The notes: generated by a model not told the origin, from the sequence alone. A DNA stretch of 64,000 nucleotides from SABI01 sp963676605 (GCA_963676605.2 CAXXSP010000047.1:76026-140025); one strand, 5' to 3'; numbered from the stretch's first letter, positions 1-8,498 are shown. Made by a program: numbers and translations.

Positions 1-2
1 TT

Positions 3-1229
3 GACGGCCATGAGCTGATGAAGCAGGGAAAAGGCGCCAATGCTCTTGCCCATGCTTCACTGGCCTCCTCCATCGGCGGAACCATCGGAGTTATTCTTCT
101 TATCGCGGTATCTCCTCTTGCCATGAAGCTTGCTCTTCTGATCAAAACTCCGGGAAAAGCTTCTTTGATCCTTTTTGCTTTCATTGTCATTGCAGCGCTT
201 GACGGTAAGAAGTGGCATAAATCGGCCTTCATGATCGTCCTCGGTCTCGCCCTCTCCACCTTCGGCATGGGAGTCATGCAGCCTTCCGCACGTTTCGCTT
301 TCGGCACTGCTGTCCTTCTCGACGGTTTCGATTTCGTTCCTGTCATCATCGGATCCTTCGCTGTTGCGGAGCTTTTGACTCAGTCCACCATCAGTAATGA
401 AAACTTCAAGAAACTTGCCGGCGAAGCTTCCAAAATCAAGATCCGCCGCCGTGATTTCATTCCACCATGGTCAGAGGTCAAGGCAATCGGTCCCTGGCGC
501 TACATCAAGAGCGCCTTTATCGGATACTTTATCGGTGTTCTTCCGGGAGCCGGCGGTTCCATGGGGGCATTCGTATCCTATGCTGAAGGCAAGCGATCTT
601 CCAAGCATCCCGAGAAGTACGGTACAGGATATTATGAAGGAATCGCCTGTGCAGAAGCAGCGAACAACGCTGTCTGCGGCGGAGCTCTCGTTCCCATGCT
701 CACCTTCGGTATTCCGGGTGATGGGCTCACTGCCATCATCCTCGGAGTTCTCATGGTCTACGGAGTCATTCCCGGTCCGGAAATCCTCTCCAAGCAGATC
801 CATCTGGTGGCCCCGATGTACACAGCGCTGTTTATTGCAGCATTGATCCTGATTCCTCTTTCACTGATCCTCATGGGTCCCTACTACATTAAAATCGTGA
901 AAATCAACCGTCTGGTACTCTACTCATCAATCGCGGCCATCTCGATCACCGGAGCATTTGCTTCTACCTACTCGGTATTCCAGATGTTCGTAGCTCTTGG
1001 AATCGGCGTGCTGGTCTACTTCCTGAGAACCCAGAAATATCCGGCAGTTCCGTTCATTCTGGCTGTACTGCTCGGACCTCTGTTCGAAGAATATTTCAGG
1101 CGTGTTCTTGCTATCAGCAGCAACAACCCGCTGATCTTTGTCACCGAGATAGACTCACTTGTCTTCCTTGTACTGGCTGTTGTGTTTGTGTTTTTCCTCA
1201 ATAAGTTCAACAAGCAGATAAAGGAATAA
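3..1229 (+). CDS. tctA: Tripartite tricarboxylate transporter, large membrane subunit TctA (5' end outside window)
   Basis: The visible 408 residues match the C-terminal four fifths of TctA, the roughly 500-residue membrane subunit of tripartite tricarboxylate transporters. These carriers use a periplasmic binding protein to import citrate or other carboxylates with an ion gradient. The reading frame is open to the left edge. It begins in the conserved DG-x4-QGKGA-type loop, and further on there is the GxLPGAGG motif typical of the family (IGVLPGAGGSMG). Several long hydrophobic segments follow and the end is a short basic tail. The next gene, a 2-hydroxyacid dehydrogenase, begins 14 bases downstream on the same strand, which suggests that the imported acid is a hydroxy or keto acid. 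The substrate cannot be read from the sequence. Confidence 0.9.
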   Translation, partial: DGHELMKQGKGANALAHASLASSIGGTIGVILLIAVSPLAMKLALLIKTPGKASLILFAFIVIAALDGKKWHKSAFMIVLGLALSTFGMGVMQPSARFAFGTAVLLDGFDFVPVIIGSFAVAELLTQSTISNENFKKLAGEASKIKIRRRDFIPPWSEVKAIGPWRYIKSAFIGYFIGVLPGAGGSMGAFVSYAEGKRSSKHPEKYGTGYYEGIACAEAANNAVCGGALVPMLTFGIPGDGLTAIILGVLMVYGVIPGPEILSKQIHLVAPMYTALFIAALILIPLSLILMGPYYIKIVKINRLVLYSSIAAISITGAFASTYSVFQMFVALGIGVLVYFLRTQKYPAVPFILAVLLGPLFEEYFRRVLAISSNNPLIFVTEIDSLVFLVLAVVFVFFLNKFNKQIKE

Positions 1230-1243
1230 GGGAGAAACAGCTG

Positions 1244-2203
1244 ATGAGTTTTAAGATCTATATCCCTCAGGATATCGACAAAGCAGGAATCGACTACCTC
1301 ACTGAAAGAGGATATGAGCTCAAACGGGCTTCCGCCCTTGATGCAGAAACTCTGAAGGCGGAAATCGCAGACTGTCAGGGTATGGTTCTCAGAACCGTGC
1401 CCATGACGAGAGAGCTTCTCGAAGCTGCACAGGAATTGAAGGTTATCTCACGGTTCGGTGTCGGACTTGATAACGTGAATCTCCAGGCTGCAAAAGAACT
1501 CGGTCTGTACGTGCTGAATACCCCCGAGGCGAATATCACCACAGTGGCTGAACACACGATGGGACTGATGGTAGCCTGCGTGAAACACTTTCACACAGGG
1601 GATACGGCTGTCCGTACGAACCGCTTCAGTGAAGAGAAGAATACACATATGGGTTTCGACCTCGCGGGCAAGACTCTCGGTCTCCTCGGGTTCGGTAAGA
1701 TCGCACGGGATGTTGCACGCAAGGCTCTTGCCTTCGATATGAATGTAACTGCCTACGATCCGTTCTGTGATCCTTCCACAGTACCAAAGGGTATCACGCT
1801 GATCAGCGACAGAGACGAGCTGTTCTCTCAGAGCGATATCATCAGCGTCCATATTCCTGTCACTCCTGATACGAAGGAGAGCATAGGTGCGCAGGAGTTC
1901 ACTCTCATGAAAGAGAGTGCCTACTTCATCAATGCGAGCAGGGGTCAGCTGGTTCGGGAGAAAGATCTCTATGAGGCGCTCTCTTCAAAGTCGATAGCGG
2001 GTGCAGCGACCGATGTGTTCTATACGGAACCTCCCGAAGAAGATAATCCCCTTCTTTCACTCGACAATATCTTCATGACTCCCCATCATGCGGGGATAAC
2101 CGTTGAATCATTCGTACGAATGGGTATTGAGTGTGCGAGAGGGCTCGATGATGTCCTTCAGGGAAGAACACCAAAATATCCGGTGGTAACACCAGAGAAA
2201 TAA
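1244..2203 (+). CDS. D-isomer-specific 2-hydroxyacid dehydrogenase (SerA-like)
   Basis: This 319-residue protein has the two-domain layout of NAD-dependent D-2-hydroxyacid dehydrogenases, which interconvert 2-hydroxy and 2-keto acids in the cytoplasm. The Rossmann motif GFGKIA lies near residue 150. The catalytic trio is visible: Arg in NASRGQLV, Glu in TEPPEEDNPL and His in TPHHAG. The length fits the short form without the ACT domain of full-size SerA. The start has a good ribosome site (GGGAGA) 8 to 10 bases upstream. It follows tctA closely and is followed by a strong terminator, so the two form the end of one operon. A role as phosphoglycerate dehydrogenase is possible, but transporter linkage favours catabolism of an imported acid. 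Confidence 0.88.
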   Translation: MSFKIYIPQDIDKAGIDYLTERGYELKRASALDAETLKAEIADCQGMVLRTVPMTRELLEAAQELKVISRFGVGLDNVNLQAAKELGLYVLNTPEANITTVAEHTMGLMVACVKHFHTGDTAVRTNRFSEEKNTHMGFDLAGKTLGLLGFGKIARDVARKALAFDMNVTAYDPFCDPSTVPKGITLISDRDELFSQSDIISVHIPVTPDTKESIGAQEFTLMKESAYFINASRGQLVREKDLYEALSSKSIAGAATDVFYTEPPEEDNPLLSLDNIFMTPHHAGITVESFVRMGIECARGLDDVLQGRTPKYPVVTPEK

Positions 2204-2234
2204 AAACGAGCAAATCCAAACCTTGTGAAGGTGG

Positions 2235-2266
2235 CCTCGGTGGCTTCGGCTGCCGGGGTTTTTTTT
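2235..2266 (+). terminator. Rho-independent terminator after the tctA operon
   Basis: A ten-base-pair stem (arms 2235-2244 and 2249-2258, three G-U pairs allowed) closes on a TTCG tetraloop and is followed by eight T residues. It sits about 30 bases after the dehydrogenase stop codon and reads on the + strand. Confidence 0.93.
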
Positions 2267-2307
2267 CTGTCTTCGCATAGGGACCAGGTCCCCGTTCTCC
2301 TTCAGGC

Positions 2308-2349
2308 AAATAAAAACGGCCGGCACTGCGTTTCGGCAGGGACGACCGT
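2308..2349 (-). terminator. Rho-independent terminator of the P-loop protein gene
   Basis: Read on the minus strand, arms 2336-2349 and 2316-2329 pair over 14 positions with two mismatches around a six-base loop. A TTTTTATTT tract follows. It lies just after the stop codon of the 235-residue protein. Confidence 0.88.
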
Positions 2350-2371
2350 CGGTTTCTTATCAGCTTTCTGT

Positions 2372-3079
2372 TCAGCTGACAATGAGCATAGTCTTTGGAT
2401 CCAGATTGACCTGCATCGGATGCGGAGTGATATCTTCTCCGTCCTTGACCAGTGTCATCACGACTCTGTCCATATCCTCGCTGTACTTGAGACCGATAAG
2501 AACATCGATGAGCTCTTCGTACTTCAGCATGGTTTCAGGAACACCGTACTCATCGTAGGTGACATCCATCTTCACAGGAGAGACACTGAACCAGACTTCA
2601 AGTCTCATGTTCATTGCAAACTCTTTAATCTTTCTTACATCGTCTTCACTTGCAGTAGTGAGATGATAGCCATCAAACATCACTGCATCAGCATTGAAGG
2701 ACCCCTGTCTGATGAGAGTCTCGAGGGAAGAGAGAACCTTCTCTACCGAGACATTCTCCTGAGAGAAGTTCATCACGACTCTGTTGGCAAGAATCTCATT
2801 ATAGATGTGAGAGGCATCTTCGAGGTCTCTGTTCTCAGAAATCTGTCTGAATACTTCTTTATACCAGCTGATCACATGATCGACGTTTCCAGAGAAGGAA
2901 ACATGAATGATGTGCTCGTTTCTAAATAATTTGTCTGTAGCAAGGTGCACGAGACAGGCAGTCTTCCCGACGCCGTGCCGGCTTACCAGCACTCCGAGGT
3001 TTCCCTTGCCAAGTCCGCCGTGCAGTGATTTGTCAAATGCCCTGAGAGGGCTCAACTCGTTTAACTCTTGAACTTCCAT
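2372..3079 (-). CDS. Hypothetical P-loop ATPase, RecA/KaiC-like
   Basis: The function of this 235-residue protein is not recognised. It carries a Walker A motif (SRHGVGKT, about residues 33-40) preceded by LHGGLGKGNLGVL, the layout seen in RecA/KaiC/DnaB-type folds where a glycine-rich lead strand opens the ATPase core. A hydrophobic strand ending in Asp (NADAVMFDGYH) is a good Walker B candidate. There is no signal peptide or membrane segment. The start follows a strong GGAGG site and the gene has its own terminator. It is shorter than RadA or DnaB and lacks their extra domains, so it may be a spirochaete-specific family. It stands alone beside the EF-G gene with no operon partner that would hint at a role. 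Confidence 0.75.
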   Translation of the reverse strand: MEVQELNELSPLRAFDKSLHGGLGKGNLGVLVSRHGVGKTACLVHLATDKLFRNEHIIHVSFSGNVDHVISWYKEVFRQISENRDLEDASHIYNEILANRVVMNFSQENVSVEKVLSSLETLIRQGSFNADAVMFDGYHLTTASEDDVRKIKEFAMNMRLEVWFSVSPVKMDVTYDEYGVPETMLKYEELIDVLIGLKYSEDMDRVVMTLVKDGEDITPHPMQVNLDPKTMLIVS

Positions 3080-3152
3080 ATCACACCTCCAAGATGTTTA
3101 AGTTACCCTAGTATATCACGGTTTTCCCGTCGGTAACACAATCTTATCTATG

Positions 3153-3182
3153 AAAAATGACCGGCCTGGATGACCGGTCATT
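3153..3182 (-). terminator. Rho-independent terminator of fusA
   Basis: On the minus strand a perfect nine-base stem (arms at 3174-3182 and 3156-3164) is followed by a T-rich tract. It lies 17 bases past the fusA stop codon. Confidence 0.88.
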
Positions 3183-3198
3183 CTAACATAGTCTTACG

Positions 3199-5295
3199 TT
3201 ATTTCGCCTGTTCTTTCTTCTTTTCCTGGTAAGCCTTCTTGAGTTCTTCACTTACGCTCTGAGGAACCTTGGAATATTTGGCGAGTTCCATGGTGTACTC
3301 AGCCTTACCCTGTGTAAGAGATCTGAGAACAGTGGAGTACCCGAACATCTCTGAGAGGGGGACTTCAGCATCAACAGCACAGTTTGCGCCGTCTTCAGTT
3401 GAACTGATGATGATTCCTCTTCTCTGGTTGATGGATCCGAAGATATTTCCCTGGAACTCGGTAGGACCTTCGACACTTACCTTCATGATAGGCTCGAGAA
3501 TGATCGGCTTCGCCTTCTCATAGGTCTCTCTGAATGCCTGGAGTGCCGCGGTTTGGAATGCCTGGTCAGAAGAGTCAACGGGGTGGTATGCACCGTCATT
3601 GATTCCGGCACGGACACCGACAATGGGGAATCCGAGCTGAGTACCCTTCTTGAGGGCTGCCTGGAAACCTTTATCACAGGATGGTATGTACTCAGTGGGA
3701 ATAACACCACCCTTGATGCTGTCGATGAACTCGTATTCAGGTGCATCTTCGCCTTCTTCGATCGGCTCGAAGTAACCTGCGACACGCGCATACTGACCTG
3801 AACCACCGGTCTGCTTCTTGTGAGTGTAGTTGAACTCGGCTCTCTGGCTGATAGCCTCTCTGTAGGCAACTTCAGGCTTGTCAGTGAGAACTTCCGCCTT
3901 GTACTCTCTCTTCATTCTCTCGATATAGACTTCGAGGTGAAGCTCTCCCATTCCCTGGATGATGGTCTGGTTTGATTCGGGGTCGACGTACGTTCTGAAG
4001 GTGGGGTCTTCCTTGGTGAATCTGTTGAGAGCCTTCGCCATGTTGTCAGCTGCCTTCTTATCGACAGGATTGACTGCGAGGGAGATAACAGGGTTCGGGA
4101 CGAACATCGATGTCATCGAGTAGTTGAGAGAAGGATGACAGAACGTGTCACCGCTCGCACAGTCGATACCGAACAGTGCGGCAATGTCTCCCGCGCCTAC
4201 TTCGTTGATATCCTCCATGCTGGAGGCGTGCATCTTGACCAGACGTCCGATCTTGAACTTCTTCTGAGTTCTTGTATTGAAGAGTTCATCACCCTTCTTG
4301 ATCTTACCCTGGTAGATTCTGATATAGGTGAGCTGTCCGTACTGTCCGTCTTCGAGCTTGAAGCCGAGAATGACAGGTTTTGCTTCGTCTTCAGCGACAA
4401 GCTTGACAGGAGCTTCCTCGTTATCGAGGTCAAGAGCAGTGTTGGTAACCTGAGTCGGGTTCGGCAGGTAGCTGATGATAGCATCAAGGAGGGGCTGAAT
4501 TCCCTTGTTCTTGTATGCGGAACCCATCATAACAGGAACGAGCTCAAGAGCAATGGTTCCCTTTCTGAGAGCCTCGTGAATGAGCTCCTCGGTAACCTCT
4601 TCCTCGAGCATCGCTTCCATGAGCTCATCAGAGAACATGGAGATTGCATCAAGCATCTCTTCTCTCTTTTCAGCCGCCTCGTCTGCGAGTTCGGCAGGGA
4701 TCTCTTCGTAACGGAGCTTCTCACCGCTGTCGCCGTCAAAGTAGACAGCCTTCATGGTGATAAGGTCGACAACACCCTGGAGTCTATCCTCAAGTCCGAT
4801 GGGGATCTGGATAAGAACAGCATTAAGGCCGAGCTTCTCGACAAGCTGGTTCTTTACTCTGTAGGGATTTGCACCGGTACGGTCACACTTGTTGACAAAT
4901 GCGATTCTCGGTACGTTGTAACGCTTCATCTGTCGGTCAACAGTAATTGACTGACTCTGAACACCGGCAACGGAACAGAGAACCAGAACGGCTCCGTCAA
5001 GCACTCTGAGGGATCTCTCAACCTCGATAGTGAAGTCAACGTGTCCCGGAGTGTCGATCACGTTGATCGGATGCTCCTTCCATGTAACGTTGGTTGCTGC
5101 TGAAGCGATCGTGATACCACGTTCTTTCTCAAGTTCCATAGAGTCCATGGTCGCACCGACGCCGTCTTTACCGCGCACTTCGTGGATTGCATGGATTCTG
5201 TTTGCATAAAAGAGAATTCTTTCGGAAAGTGTCGTCTTACCAGAGTCGATATGAGCACTGATTCCGATGTTTCTCATTTTACTAATATCAGCCAT
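3199..5295 (-). CDS. fusA: Translation elongation factor G, mitochondrion-like (spd) type
   Basis: This 698-residue GTPase drives ribosomal translocation or, for some paralogues, ribosome recycling. The G1 motif AHIDSGKT is at residues 14-21, the DTPGH switch and the NKCD specificity motif follow, and domains II to V are complete. The segment from MDSMELEKERGITI to RQMKRYNVPRIAF resembles mitochondrial EF-G1 more than standard bacterial EF-G. Spirochaetes and some deltaproteobacteria are known to carry such a pair (spdEFG1 and spdEFG2). This copy looks like the translocating member. The start has a GAGG site eight bases upstream. No str-operon neighbours (rpsL, rpsG, tuf) are next to it, which fits an independently placed spd gene. 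A large antisense frame over its middle is a codon-bias shadow. Confidence 0.95.
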   Translation of the reverse strand: MADISKMRNIGISAHIDSGKTTLSERILFYANRIHAIHEVRGKDGVGATMDSMELEKERGITIASAATNVTWKEHPINVIDTPGHVDFTIEVERSLRVLDGAVLVLCSVAGVQSQSITVDRQMKRYNVPRIAFVNKCDRTGANPYRVKNQLVEKLGLNAVLIQIPIGLEDRLQGVVDLITMKAVYFDGDSGEKLRYEEIPAELADEAAEKREEMLDAISMFSDELMEAMLEEEVTEELIHEALRKGTIALELVPVMMGSAYKNKGIQPLLDAIISYLPNPTQVTNTALDLDNEEAPVKLVAEDEAKPVILGFKLEDGQYGQLTYIRIYQGKIKKGDELFNTRTQKKFKIGRLVKMHASSMEDINEVGAGDIAALFGIDCASGDTFCHPSLNYSMTSMFVPNPVISLAVNPVDKKAADNMAKALNRFTKEDPTFRTYVDPESNQTIIQGMGELHLEVYIERMKREYKAEVLTDKPEVAYREAISQRAEFNYTHKKQTGGSGQYARVAGYFEPIEEGEDAPEYEFIDSIKGGVIPTEYIPSCDKGFQAALKKGTQLGFPIVGVRAGINDGAYHPVDSSDQAFQTAALQAFRETYEKAKPIILEPIMKVSVEGPTEFQGNIFGSINQRRGIIISSTEDGANCAVDAEVPLSEMFGYSTVLRSLTQGKAEYTMELAKYSKVPQSVSEELKKAYQEKKKEQAK

Positions 5296-5535
5296 TATTC
5301 ATTCCTCTTTTCTCTCTTGTGACTTCCAGCATCTACCCATCGACACTGTTCACAGAGAAGTAAATATCGTAGTAATGTCCCGCTTCATTCCCGATTTCTT
5401 CATGATCACCGACAGGTGGAACAAGCGTACCGGACGGATTCTAGTATATTATTACATTTTATTCAATCCTATCTGCAATAAATAATTGTGAGAATTCTGC
5501 TCTGGTTCGGTTTTCCCATTTTCAGGGAAGAAAAA

Positions 5536-5943
5536 TCAGGAGATCAGGGTGAGTTTCTGCGCAAATTCAGCGAGTTCACCGTCCCCGTAACTCTCCTTCA
5601 GGGGAGTCACCTTCTTATTATCCCCGAGGTATCGGGGAATGATATGGATGTGGAGGTGAGGCACTTCCTGTCCCGCAGCCGGTCCATTGTTGATGATGAT
5701 ATTCGTCGCATCAGCCTTGAGAGCTTCTCTCATTTTCATATCAATTCTCTTTGCGACGCTCATCAGATGCTGAAGCTGGGAATCGGGACAGTCAGCTGTC
5801 GTCGGATACTCTTCCCTGCTGATCACAAGGGCATGCCCCTTATTCACCGGTGCTATATCAAGGATAGCGATGCAGATTTCGTCTTCCCAGAGGATGGAAG
5901 AGGGAATTTCCCGGTTGATGATTTTCGTAAAAAGAGTTGCCAT
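5536..5943 (-). CDS. HIT family nucleotide hydrolase/transferase
   Basis: A 135-residue histidine-triad protein with the signature HLHIHIIPR near residue 100, where the central His forms the nucleotidyl intermediate. Family members (Hint/HinT or Fhit-like) cleave AMP from phosphoramidates or dinucleoside polyphosphates in the cytoplasm. The length and the N-terminal start TLFTKIINREIPSSI fit the Hint branch (about 110-140 residues). The start codon has a clear GGAGG site five bases upstream. It is divergent from the small zinc-ribbon gene and no operon partner is evident. Confidence 0.93.
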   Translation of the reverse strand: MATLFTKIINREIPSSILWEDEICIAILDIAPVNKGHALVISREEYPTTADCPDSQLQHLMSVAKRIDMKMREALKADATNIIINNGPAAGQEVPHLHIHIIPRYLGDNKKVTPLKESYGDGELAEFAQKLTLIS

Positions 5944-6016
5944 AGAAGCCTCCGCATATGCAGAAGAGTATAGCAGTATCAGGACAAGGTTTCCAGAGCG
6001 GAATAATAAGTTTCGC

Positions 6017-6046
6017 TTGCCAGAAATGCACTCCTCTTGTTACTAT
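6017..6046 (+). promoter_or_regulatory. Promoter placed so that the transcript would start at the ATG
   Basis: TTGCCA at 6017-6022 and TACTAT at 6041-6046 are separated by 18 bases. Transcription would begin near 6053, which is the A of the next start codon. No Shine-Dalgarno sequence is visible ahead of that ATG. Confidence 0.5.
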
Positions 6047-6052
6047 TCACCT

Positions 6053-6343
6053 ATGAGTATCTGTGTTCACTGCAACAGCGAGATCTCTCCTTCGATGACC
6101 ATCGGTCATGCGACCGTGTGCCCCTCCTGCGGGCAGCCGCTCAAGTCCTGCATCAACTGCAGATTCTATGACGAAGGAGCCTATCACCAGTGCAGAGAAT
6201 CGGTTGAAGAAGCCGTTCCTGACAAGAAACGGGCAAACTTCTGTACCGCCTTCATGATAAACACGAAGAGTCCATCAGATGCTCCCCGGAGCCAGAAAGA
6301 AGAGGCCATGAAAAGACTGAAAGCGCTTTTCGGCGAAGAATAG
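6053..6343 (+). CDS. Small zinc-ribbon protein, function unknown
   Basis: A 96-residue protein, taking the ATG at 6053 rather than an earlier in-frame start, because conserved-looking sequence begins there. It has two CxxC pairs (CVHC at residues 3-6 and CPSCG at about 26-29) and then CINC with a further Cys in YHQCRESVEEAV. The pattern suggests one or two zinc ribbons followed by an acidic and basic tail. I do not recognise the family with certainty. Similar short proteins are annotated as hypothetical in spirochaetes. It is followed 15 bases later by bcp with its own ribosome site, so the two probably share a transcript. The lack of a ribosome site and the position of the promoter suggest a leaderless message. 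Confidence 0.75.
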   Translation: MSICVHCNSEISPSMTIGHATVCPSCGQPLKSCINCRFYDEGAYHQCRESVEEAVPDKKRANFCTAFMINTKSPSDAPRSQKEEAMKRLKALFGEE

Positions 6344-6358
6344 ACAGAAGGAGATATT

Positions 6359-6823
6359 ATGCTTGAATTAGGATCGCAGGCACCCCAGATAACTGTTCAG
6401 AATGAGAAGGGGAAGGATGTCAGACTCTCTGATTTCGAGGGAAAGTACGTCGTCCTCTATGCCTATCCAAAGGATAATACGAGCGGATGCACGACTGAAG
6501 CGTGCAGCTTCCGTGATAATCTCCCTGCTATTGAAAGCAGGAATGCCGTGATCCTCGGTCTCTCTCCCGATTCCCCCTCTTCACACCAGGGATTCATCGC
6601 GAAGCAGGAACTTAATTTCACCCTCCTCAGCGATCCCGAACACGCGCTTCTCGAAGCACTCGGTGCCTGGGGAGAGAAGAAGATGTATGGAAGGTCGTAC
6701 ATGGGCGTGCTGAGAAGCACATTCATCTTTGATAAAGAGGGAACACTCATCAAAGTGTGGCCTAAGGTACAGGTGAAGGGACACGGGGAGGAAGTGAACG
6801 AATTCCTCAGCTCTCTTCAATAG
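6359..6823 (+). CDS. bcp: Thiol peroxidase, Bcp/PrxQ family peroxiredoxin
   Basis: A 154-residue thioredoxin-fold peroxidase that reduces hydrogen peroxide and organic hydroperoxides with thiol electrons in the cytoplasm. The catalytic motif PKDNTSGCTTEACSF (residues about 38-52) contains the peroxidatic Cys and the resolving Cys five positions later, the pattern of the two-Cys PrxQ subgroup. Length is normal. The ribosome site AAGGAGA stands five bases before the ATG. In an anaerobe this would serve oxygen-stress defence. It is the second gene after the zinc-ribbon protein, and no clear terminator follows it. Confidence 0.95.
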   Translation: MLELGSQAPQITVQNEKGKDVRLSDFEGKYVVLYAYPKDNTSGCTTEACSFRDNLPAIESRNAVILGLSPDSPSSHQGFIAKQELNFTLLSDPEHALLEALGAWGEKKMYGRSYMGVLRSTFIFDKEGTLIKVWPKVQVKGHGEEVNEFLSSLQ

Positions 6824-6981
6824 CAGCACAATCAATAAGGGTATGGAAGGCAGAATCCTCTTCCATCGAAAACTCACAAAAGCCTCAGAGAATCACCTCT
6901 CATCCTCTTCAGAAACCTCCTACATAAGGGGCACCCCTCGGATGCCATCCTCCATGTATCAGCTACGATAATCACATATCA

Positions 6982-7063
6982 GATAATATCGGATATTTCG
7001 CTTGAATTATCCAATATTATCCGTTTATAATGTATTTATCGGATAATATTAGACATTATCCGA
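6982..7063. promoter_or_regulatory. Operator cluster of ATTATCC/GGATAAT half-sites
   Basis: A perfect nine-base inverted repeat, TCGGATAAT (7039-7047) and ATTATCCGA (7055-7063), covers the expected transcription start. Further half-sites are ATTATCC at 7006-7012 and 7016-7022, and degenerate copies at 6982-6987 and 6991-6997. The spacing over the promoter suggests tight repression, probably by the downstream gene product. Confidence 0.7.
7002..7031 (+). promoter_or_regulatory. Promoter of the AlbA_2 regulator gene
   Basis: TTGAAT (7002-7007) and TATAAT (7026-7031) are separated by 18 bases. Transcription should start near 7038. Two ATTATCC half-sites lie between the -35 and -10 elements. Confidence 0.75.
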
Positions 7064-7076
7064 CATGGAGGGTATC

Positions 7077-8420
7077 ATGCGCTATACATCCACTGAATCA
7101 AAGATCCTGGAATTCAAGGAACGACTCGATGATTACTCCCGGCTGCTGGAAACAGTTGTAGCGTTTGCGAACACACAGGGAGGAACGATCATCATCGGCA
7201 TCAGAGATAGCGATCGGCTGGTCGTAGGTTTGAGCGATGAAGAGATTACACGGTATGGTCAGGAGATCCCTCAGGCTATTGCCGATGCCATCTCACCTCA
7301 GACAGCTGTAGACCTCTACGCACAGAATATCGAAGGGAAGACCTGTGTGAGCGTACGAATCTTTCCCGGTCCTCAGAAACCTTACTTCCTGAAAAAACTG
7401 GGATATCCGGCGGGTATATTCCTCCGTTTCGGCGCCCACAACAGAAAAGCCGACACCTACGCAACAGAACAGCTTGCCCGTACACAAAGCGGCAAACGGT
7501 TTGAACAGAACCCCTGTCCCGAAATTTCGTATGATGATCTCTCAAAAGAACTTCTCGGCCTCCTGTTTTCAAGATATGACCCGTCCATCCTGATCGGTGC
7601 AGGATATGCCGCCACGGAAGTATCAGGCAGAACCATACCCAATGTAGCAGGCACATTGCTGTTCTACCCAGAACATCAGAAGATCGTTCCAGAGTCAGGT
7701 ATTTCAATAAGCGCCTACGCTGATGAAGGGAAGCTTCACCTGCTCAAGAAGGAAGAGTTTGGGGGGGGATTGATCCCCATGCTCGAACAGTCTTTCACCT
7801 ATCTTTCGATGCTTTTAGGGACCGAATATGAGCGTGACGGTCTCATCAAACGACCTCAGAGCCATGAGATCCCTCTCGATGCTATCCGAGAAGCACTCGT
7901 CAATGCTGTAGCCCATAGAGCGTACGACTATGAGGCCCCCATACGCATCACACTCTTTCCTGACCGGATCGAGTTCCTGAACCCGGGAGATTTCTACGCA
8001 CCCATAAACCCTGACAATCTCAGGGAGGGTCTTTCACGGTACAGAAACCCTCTTATTGCTGATGCGCTGAGGAAAAAGGGATACATGGAAAAGCAGGGTA
8101 TAGGTATCAATCTTATCATTTCCTCCTGTCTTGAGGCTGGACTCAGCGAACCTCGCTTTGCTGAACTGGAACACCATGTGAAGCTGATCATATTCAGAAA
8201 ACGCACAGAAACTGAACAGAAGAAGAAATCAGTCGATCCCTACGATATTGAAAGCATGAGAATTCATTTCTCAACAGTGGGTCTCTTCTCTTCCAAAGAA
8301 TTGGCTCACTACCTTGGAAAATCAGTATCTCTGGCGAAGAAGCTGCTGAGTGACCTTCAGAAACGGGGAATCGTTGAGATGGTGGGTAAAGGGCCCGGCA
8401 CAAAATATCGATTCATATAA
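7077..8420 (+). CDS. AlbA_2 (Schlafen-type) putative transcriptional regulator
   Basis: A 447-residue protein of the family often annotated as ATP-binding protein or RecG-like regulator. The N-terminal AlbA_2 domain (about residues 5-120) is marked by FKERLDDYSRLLETVVAFAN followed by GGTIIIGI. The middle contains a GHKL-like C-terminal module with RNPLIADALRKKGYMEKQGIG. The last 60 residues form a winged helix (SSKELAHYLGKSVSLAKKLL). The ATG at 7077 is preferred because GGAGGG stands directly before it; an earlier in-frame ATG at 7065 lies inside that ribosome site. The strong inverted repeat over its promoter suggests autorepression. A run of eight G residues at 7761-7768 within the coding region could slip. 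The cellular target is unknown. Confidence 0.85.
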   Translation: MRYTSTESKILEFKERLDDYSRLLETVVAFANTQGGTIIIGIRDSDRLVVGLSDEEITRYGQEIPQAIADAISPQTAVDLYAQNIEGKTCVSVRIFPGPQKPYFLKKLGYPAGIFLRFGAHNRKADTYATEQLARTQSGKRFEQNPCPEISYDDLSKELLGLLFSRYDPSILIGAGYAATEVSGRTIPNVAGTLLFYPEHQKIVPESGISISAYADEGKLHLLKKEEFGGGLIPMLEQSFTYLSMLLGTEYERDGLIKRPQSHEIPLDAIREALVNAVAHRAYDYEAPIRITLFPDRIEFLNPGDFYAPINPDNLREGLSRYRNPLIADALRKKGYMEKQGIGINLIISSCLEAGLSEPRFAELEHHVKLIIFRKRTETEQKKKSVDPYDIESMRIHFSTVGLFSSKELAHYLGKSVSLAKKLLSDLQKRGIVEMVGKGPGTKYRFI

Positions 8421-8498
8421 CGGAGTATGAAAAAGGAACTATGTTCACCCTTCACAATCGTGATGCAAGATATCATGGTTCTCATGCCAATGCATTCG

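Noticed and set aside
2225..2929. Open frame of 234 codons antisense to the P-loop protein gene
   Set aside because: It begins inside a terminator, runs over a second terminator and opposes a gene with a strong ribosome site and Walker A motif.
4135..4950. Open frame of 271 codons antisense to fusA
   Set aside because: It lies wholly inside the conserved EF-G gene, has no ribosome site or family resemblance, and reflects codon bias of the opposite strand.
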